DNA from: Parietaria judaica
Lineage: Eukaryota > Streptophyta > Magnoliopsida > Rosales > Urticaceae
Direction of reading: 5' to 3'
DNA: 64,000 bases
Assembly: GCA_954871525.1 (NCBI GenBank)
Contig: OX940863.1
Span: forward strand, 1,960,001-2,024,000
Part shown: positions 58,004-64,000 of the stretch, piece by piece
Position numbering within the stretch: the stretch's first letter is position 1
Layout of the letters: each line of letters opens with the position of its first letter
Position numbers and translations under genes: made by a program
Notes under the pieces: model-generated
Seen by the model: only the letters and a program-made list of their open reading frames with translations
What the model was told of the DNA's origin: nothing
The model's database searches: none

Positions 58004-59218
58004 ATGAGTTCAATTCTCTCACAAACACACGGTGTTCTTCGCTTTCCCAACCAACCCAAGTTCAGAAACTCCATATTCTCTCCAAGAGGTTCGTGTTTTC
58101 TCTGTATATCCATTGATGAAGAGCTTGTCAGAGCTTATGAAATATGACTGAGATTGCAGATGTGCCTTGGTCCGTCGAAGGAAAGGACGTTCCGCTGACC
58201 GTTTCGTGTAGAAGAGACCCGCATACTCGGAGAACTGCAGCGAGTTTGGGAAGAGAGACGAGTGAGGATGGAGAAGACGGGAATGTGGGCGAACGCCCGA
58301 GGCCTAACTCGCCGAGCCAGGAGGATTTGATCGCTCTGTTCCGGCGGATTCAATCCTCCATATCCGAGGAATGTCGTGTCGATAATTCTATAGGTTCAGC
58401 CGAGAAGTCATTGGCTTTATCGATCCTGAAGGCTCTTGGCGAGTCGGAGAAGAAGAAGCAAGGTGTTTATAATTCTAAAGGTTCCGAAGAGAAGTTATCG
58501 GGGTTTTCGATCCTGAAGGCTCTCGGGGAGTCGGAGAAGAAGAAGCAAGGTGTGGCTAAACGAGATTAATAATCGAATATCGAATATGACCACTTATATT
58601 GAACATTGATTACTGATTGCAAACCGAATAAACAAACGTTATGCAGCGTCGGTATTCGATTTTATGAAAAATCGCAACAGATTACCGTAACGGCTTATGA
58701 TTTTTCTTATTGCAATAATAGTTAATGGTTATATTGTCACTACACACCTGTTAGATCTTTGGTCACATTAATTGAATCCGAAATGTGGTTAAAAATCGTA
58801 CCGTACCGTCACCTACAATCGAATATTTGGTACATGTGGTTTCCGCACTAAAATAGTATTCAGTTTCTCTCGAAAAATACATTATTCGGTCTTTTGATAG
58901 TATGGTGCTATGATCGCAGGCGAATCTAGAAACGAGGAGACGAAAAGGGTCGTGAGAAACAATGTCAACTCAAAGTCATCTCTTCGTCCACCGTCAAATT
59001 TCGTGAGGAGATCTCCGATTCCGTCTCCAACGACCCCAAGAGAGATATCTCATGAGCTACGAAACGATGCGAGGACTTCCGTTGAAGAGGCGGAGTTGGG
59101 CCGAGAAAGATTACCAGAGATGAAGCTTAGCCAACTGAAAGAGTTAGCCAAATCTAGAGGCTTTAAAGGTTACTCAAAGCTGAAGAAGAGTGAGCTCGTT
59201 AATCTGCTCAACTCTTAG
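58004..59218 (+). CDS. Rho-N (SAP-like) domain protein, probably plastid, 3 exons
   Basis: Exons 58004-58088, 58160-58549 and 58920-59218 join in frame to 257 aa. The start at 58004 gives a Ser/Arg-rich N-terminus (MSSILSQTHGVLRF) like a chloroplast transit peptide; other upstream ATGs do not keep frame through the first splice. Seen: PNSPSQEDLIALFRRIQSSI (78-96), a signature of BP-73/RHON1-like proteins, and a C-terminal Rho-N domain (about 224-257: LSQLKELAKSRGFKGYSKLK). Family knowledge: Rho-N proteins bind RNA in plastids and influence transcript processing or termination. Odd: a 29-residue unit is duplicated in tandem (about 104-132 and 133-161). It fits the position of At4g18740 (annotated Rho termination factor) next to RLP51. 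Confidence 0.85.
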
Positions 59219-61444
59219 ATTATTTATATGTTACACCAATATAATATTACATTATTTTCGGTTATATATCACAATAGATCTTCACTCATGGATTTTCTGT
59301 ATCTTAGACTTGGACTCGTACCCTTGAAATCAAAGATTCAATTCAATCTCTCGTGACATACATAAATGAAAAAATAGTCAACAATCAAATATACAAATTG
59401 GACGAATGTATCACGTATGTATTGATTACATTGCTTGTACATACATAATAAACAATAATTTCGCATTCATATAAACAAGAAGTGCCGGAAACCCCGTTGT
59501 TGTCGCCTCTGCCGTTTCCATATAGTTCACTTATAGATAATTGACGGTATTTTGAAAAAATTCACATGCCTACTTTTTTTTTTTTTGCCAAAAGTCCCCT
59601 CTTCCGAATCGGCCATATCGTTGGCCGTTTCTGTCTCCGTCTCCATGGTCATCGGAGTTGGAGTCGACATCGACGAGGAAAAGATCCACCAATAAATTTA
59701 TAGCTTAAATGGAGATTTCTATAGAGTATAGACTATATTTATAGGTACATGTATGATGCGCCATTCTAAAGTTGTGATGACATTTTATTGATTAAGATAA
59801 TTTTAAGATGATTTAACAGCTGAAAAAACTTATTTATTTAAAAAAAAAAATAAGTTTAATACATAGTTTTGTATTTAGAGAAAGAATTATTATGCATCTT
59901 TGTACACTTTGATGCACTATTTCACTCCATAGCCACAAGCAATTACAAAAAAAAAAAAAAAGTACTAGAAAAATGGGATAAGTACCCCAAAATTTGTCAA
60001 ATTGATCAAAGTATTTGCCCTCCAAAATTCTTTTAGGAGTCAAATTAATACAATATATATATATATATATATATATTTAATGCCAAAATTAGAAATGTTT
60101 TTTTAGAACTGGTAACATATATAAAAATTATTAGGCATTTCACGGAATAATTAACGGATTAAGTACCTACAGTTTACAGAATTGCATTTTTAACATCATA
60201 GGCTATAGCTGCTTTTGAATAACTTATGCCGCAAATATAATTTAAAAAAGTTATCACACTCTTCGGCTTTTGTGCAGAGCCTTAAACAAATAAACTTTTT
60301 CTGAATTACTTGGAATCCTAAGTAGACTTGATGCAAGATAAAGTTAAGTGCTTGCTTATAGTTATGTGTGTATTATATAATTATATTATATACTAAAGTA
60401 TATATAATAATAATATAAATCAATCATTAGCTTGACGACAAAGCATATGTTATAATAATATGTAATTTACTTACTAACTCACATGTAGTTCAAATTTCTG
60501 AATTAAAATAAGCTGACATAAACTCACCAAAAGCAATATATTCAAACACTCAATTTACTGAAGGAATAACAGAAGACAAAATATATATATATATATATTT
60601 GTTGTGCCAGCAAGTCAAAATTAATACACAATCTAGCAAAATATTGAGCCATATTTTTTGTTAGAAGCAAATAAAATACCTGTAAATCAAATGCGCGGAA
60701 TAAAAATGAATACCGAAATATAACTCGAGTTTAATAAAGCAAAACACAAAACGCAAACTGCATTATCGCATATGACTAGAGTTTAATATTCTTAGAAAGA
60801 AAGAAAAAAATGTGCGCAATGTATTAGTCTATAAAATGAAACTTTATAATATATATTTAATAATTTTTAATTTATACTCTTTTTTAATCATACTCATTGA
60901 AACTGTATAGACAATTTAAAACCGATTTTATCACTAGTGAAAACCGAATACCAAATATTTGGTAAATACCCTTTTTTTCTCTCACTAAAATAGGGTATTC
61001 CGGATTAAAAAAAAATATAAAAAATTCAAATTTGCGGCATTAACCCCTCATTTTGTTATAAATCAACTTTGAATAATTGCATGTTGCTTTCAACTTCAGT
61101 AAGACGAGAAGAGAATATGGAATAGAAGACATTGAAAGGAAATCCAAAGTTGATGAATGAGAAATAGACAACAATACTATCTCCTTTTTGAACAATCTTT
61201 TTCCTCAAAACTCTCCATCAAACTCAATGCCAACACGTATAAAATGAGTTCTCATAACAATGGCCCGCACAGCTTGCATCAACGACACAACGGTCCCGTT
61301 GCAGCGGGAAATTTTGAATGACCTAAAACTCTCTCTAAACTTCAGGTTCCGGGAGAAACCGTCGGTTTTTGTGTGTGTAAGAATATGATACGGCTGTATA
61401 TAAATACGAGAATACACGTGATGATGACCAAAAGAATGATCATT
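59219..61444. other. AT-rich intergenic region between convergent genes
   Basis: Holds the 3' flanks of the Rho-N (+) and RING-CH (-) genes. TA tracts at about 60053-60075 and 60581-60598. No gene recognised. Confidence 0.45.
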
Positions 61445-62523
61445 TTAGAACATATTTACACGGAAGAACCACGGAAGAACAAATGCAATTACCAGACAAG
61501 CCATCAGGAAGTTACAAAACGGCTGTCCCCGCCAACACCCTCTCCTGTTTTCCGACGAGTTGGAATCACCGAGGCCGAACCCGTCATTCCACTCTTCCAT
61601 GAATCGGACATCCCCGACGCCCGTCACGTTTTTCGCCGTCTCTCCACAAATTTCGCAAACTCTGCAACGGTAGATTTCAAATCGTATCTATCAACAATGA
61701 AAATTAGGGTTCTAATCGGAATGTAATCGTCTTTTTCAGTTCAGAGGACTCTTTGAATAAAAAACGTCTACTTTCCTAATGGTTCGAAACTTCGAATAGA
61801 ACAAAAATAATGATATATATGGTATAATTTTATCGTATTAGGGGTGAAACCGGTAATTTACACATCTAAAATACAAATTTACCAGTCCCAGTGCGGTACC
61901 GGTAACCTTAAATTTGTAGTCCTGAGTCATATCAGAAACGAAAATGAAGAATCACATATATACCTATTGCCTTTAAGCTTAAACCAGGCTTCTGCGCATT
62001 GATAATGAGTAATCCCGAGATCATCCTTACACCCACAACCGAGTTGAATCAAATCCGCCACCGATGTGCTTGAGCTTTTCCGGTCCGGCGATTGATCAGA
62101 GCTCAAGTGGCAAATACGACATACACTTTCACCGTTATCGCCATAGCTCTTAACACTAGCGCAGTTCAAATCAATAACCCGTGAATGTCTCTCCGCTCCA
62201 CAGATTATCGTCTTCGACTCTTCCACCGACACTTTACTCAATCCAATCTCACCGGCCTTCACGTTCACAAGGCTAGAATCGTCTTCAGAGGAGCTCACAT
62301 CAATCCTCGTCTCGGCCGAAACCCTAGCACTCAAACCGCTCGGATCATCGAGGCTCTGGTGCCCAACTTGCTGAGTTGACCTCAGCTCGGAACTCACCTG
62401 TCCCAAACCCCTATCCCCCGAATCAGATTCAATTACAATGCCGGATTCAACAACCGAAACACTCGGATTCTCGGGCTGCGATCGATCCCCTCGACCCGTC
62501 ATCTCATGCTCCTCCGCCACCAT
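61445..62523 (-). CDS. RING-CH (MARCH-type) membrane E3 ubiquitin ligase, two coding exons
   Basis: On the minus strand exon 62523-61964 joins exon 61661-61445 (GT-AG, codon AG|A restored) to give 258 aa. The RING-CH domain has all C4HC3 ligands: Cys135, Cys138, Cys163, Cys165, His173, Cys176, Cys189, Cys192 (CRICH, LGCGC, ITHYQC, CEICG). It is split exactly by the intron. One membrane helix lies at the C-terminus (about 237-258: NFLMACLVIAFVLPWFF). The N-terminal 130 residues are Ser/acidic and probably disordered. Family knowledge: such ligases attach ubiquitin to membrane proteins; the substrate is unknown. ATG 62523 is the first in-frame Met after the 5'-UTR intron acceptor. Confidence 0.85.
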
Positions 62524-62960
<437 letters not shown>

Positions 62961-64000
62961 TATATGTATATACGGCGAAAGTTAGGTGAAGAAAGGGAAA
63001 GTTATCAGAGAGACGAAGAAGAAGAAGCTGAAACCCAAAATCAAAAACCATGAGAGAAAGCTTACCGATGAATCAGGAGGTACTTTTGCCTCCCGGGATT
63101 TGGTTTTTCGATTTTGAGAAAAATAAAAATAAAATGAAAATAAAAAGATTGCTTGAATGCAAGTTCTGAGGAAATTTCACACGCAATTCTTGGGCCCAAT
63201 ATATACAATGTTCTTTCTTTCATTGAGCGCGTAATTAAGTTAATTAAATTAGTAATATAGTTAATTAAGTAATTAGCAATTGATACTCGTAATGTGACTT
63301 TTGGAATAGTACTGTGTAATATGAATGAAGAGACGCTTTTGTATTTTATTTATTTTAATTTGTTTATGTACAACTTAAAAGTCGATAATTAATTTAATTA
63401 ATTAAGTGCCGATTCAAATTTTTAAATAATTAAAATAAATGAGTTGTATATGAGAAACGTTCATCCTTTTCGCTTTCCTTTAATTTATTATAATGTGTTA
63501 ATTTTGGTTTGCCAACTTGAAATACAATGTTGATTACGTATGCTTGTCATACAATATATACACACAAAATTAGAAATTTGATCATGCTTTCATAAAAGCA
63601 ATCTCAATTATTATGACATTTTCAGGATTGTTTTATTTATCACACAAGAAATCTAATTAAGATACAAATTATGTATTAAAAAAATATTGTGTCACTTTGG
63701 AAAAGAGTGAGAGACTAATAACGGTCGATTTAAGTACCTAATGTTATTAATAAAAAAAAGTAATAACATGTTAAATAAATTGAAAAATAAAACAAAACTT
63801 ATGTGAGAAGCAAAAATAATAAATATTGAGACTTTTAACCGTAATTAAACATTAGGTACTTGGTGTGATAATTCTAGGAAATAAAATTGGTGTGAAGAGA
63901 TAATCCATTAAAATAAAAATTGGTCCAATGCGTCGTGCATGATTGGTGGTGATCTTACACATAAGTGAAAATAAAATTAAAGATACTCCAATAAAGAGAA
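62961..64000. other. Upstream region of the RING-CH gene and AT-rich DNA
   Basis: The first 200 bp are probable promoter DNA of the minus-strand gene. The remainder is AT-rich with no gene seen. Confidence 0.45.

Noticed and set aside
57901..58116. 71-codon frame starting MEDDLAESHP as first exon of the Rho-N gene
   Set aside because: Joining it at the 58088 donor puts exon 2 out of frame; the ATG at 58004 keeps frame and gives a transit-peptide-like start.

Overview
The window is nuclear DNA of a flowering plant, most likely a eudicot. It shows GT-AG spliced genes with short introns, GC-rich exons in AT-rich gene-poor DNA, a plant secondary-wall cellulose synthase, two MIR399 hairpins, F-box and LRR receptor-like genes, and nested plant mobile elements (LTR retroelement, LINE, Helitron). 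Species cannot be fixed from sequence alone.

Layout. 0.7-2.3 kb: papain-family cysteine protease (+). 3.1-9.5 kb: a decayed duplicate block, made of a scrambled Rossmann/CIA30 pseudogene (-) followed by a truncated cellulose synthase pseudogene (+) split by a 4.56-kb LTR retroelement with a GTCGC target duplication. 10.2-11.5 kb: F-box gene (+). 15.7 and 18.5 kb: two divergently oriented MIR399 hairpins with PHR1-type (P1BS) motifs between them. 19.2-24.5 kb: a 5.3-kb Helitron (-), then mostly AT-rich DNA with a second Helitron end, a scrap of plastid rpoC2 and an LTR remnant. 33.4-34.2 kb: DUF1685 gene (+). 36.7-39.8 kb: 5'-truncated LINE (-) with an 18-bp target duplication, next to a broken fragment of the WD40 gene found 4 kb further on. 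42.5-44.7 kb: WDR53-like WD40 gene (+, 11 exons). 45.9-50.4 kb: intact CESA8-type cellulose synthase (+, 13 exons, 985 aa). 53.8-55.2 kb: LRR receptor-like protein resembling RLP51/SNC2 (+). 58.0-59.2 kb: Rho-N/SAP-like plastid protein (+, 3 exons). 61.4-62.5 kb: RING-CH membrane E3 ligase (-).

The genes are not an operon; each has its own expected role: cell-wall synthesis (CESA8), immunity-type receptor (RLP51), plastid RNA metabolism (Rho-N), ubiquitination (RING-CH, F-box) and phosphate-starvation signalling (MIR399). From memory, CESA8, RLP51, a Rho-N gene and a CIA30 gene also lie together on Arabidopsis chromosome 4 (At4g18740-At4g18810), so the right half looks like a conserved syntenic block, and the decayed CIA30+CESA8 copy at 3-9 kb looks like a remnant of a second copy of part of it. 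Exon boundaries were worked out by hand from GT-AG sites and reading-frame continuity.
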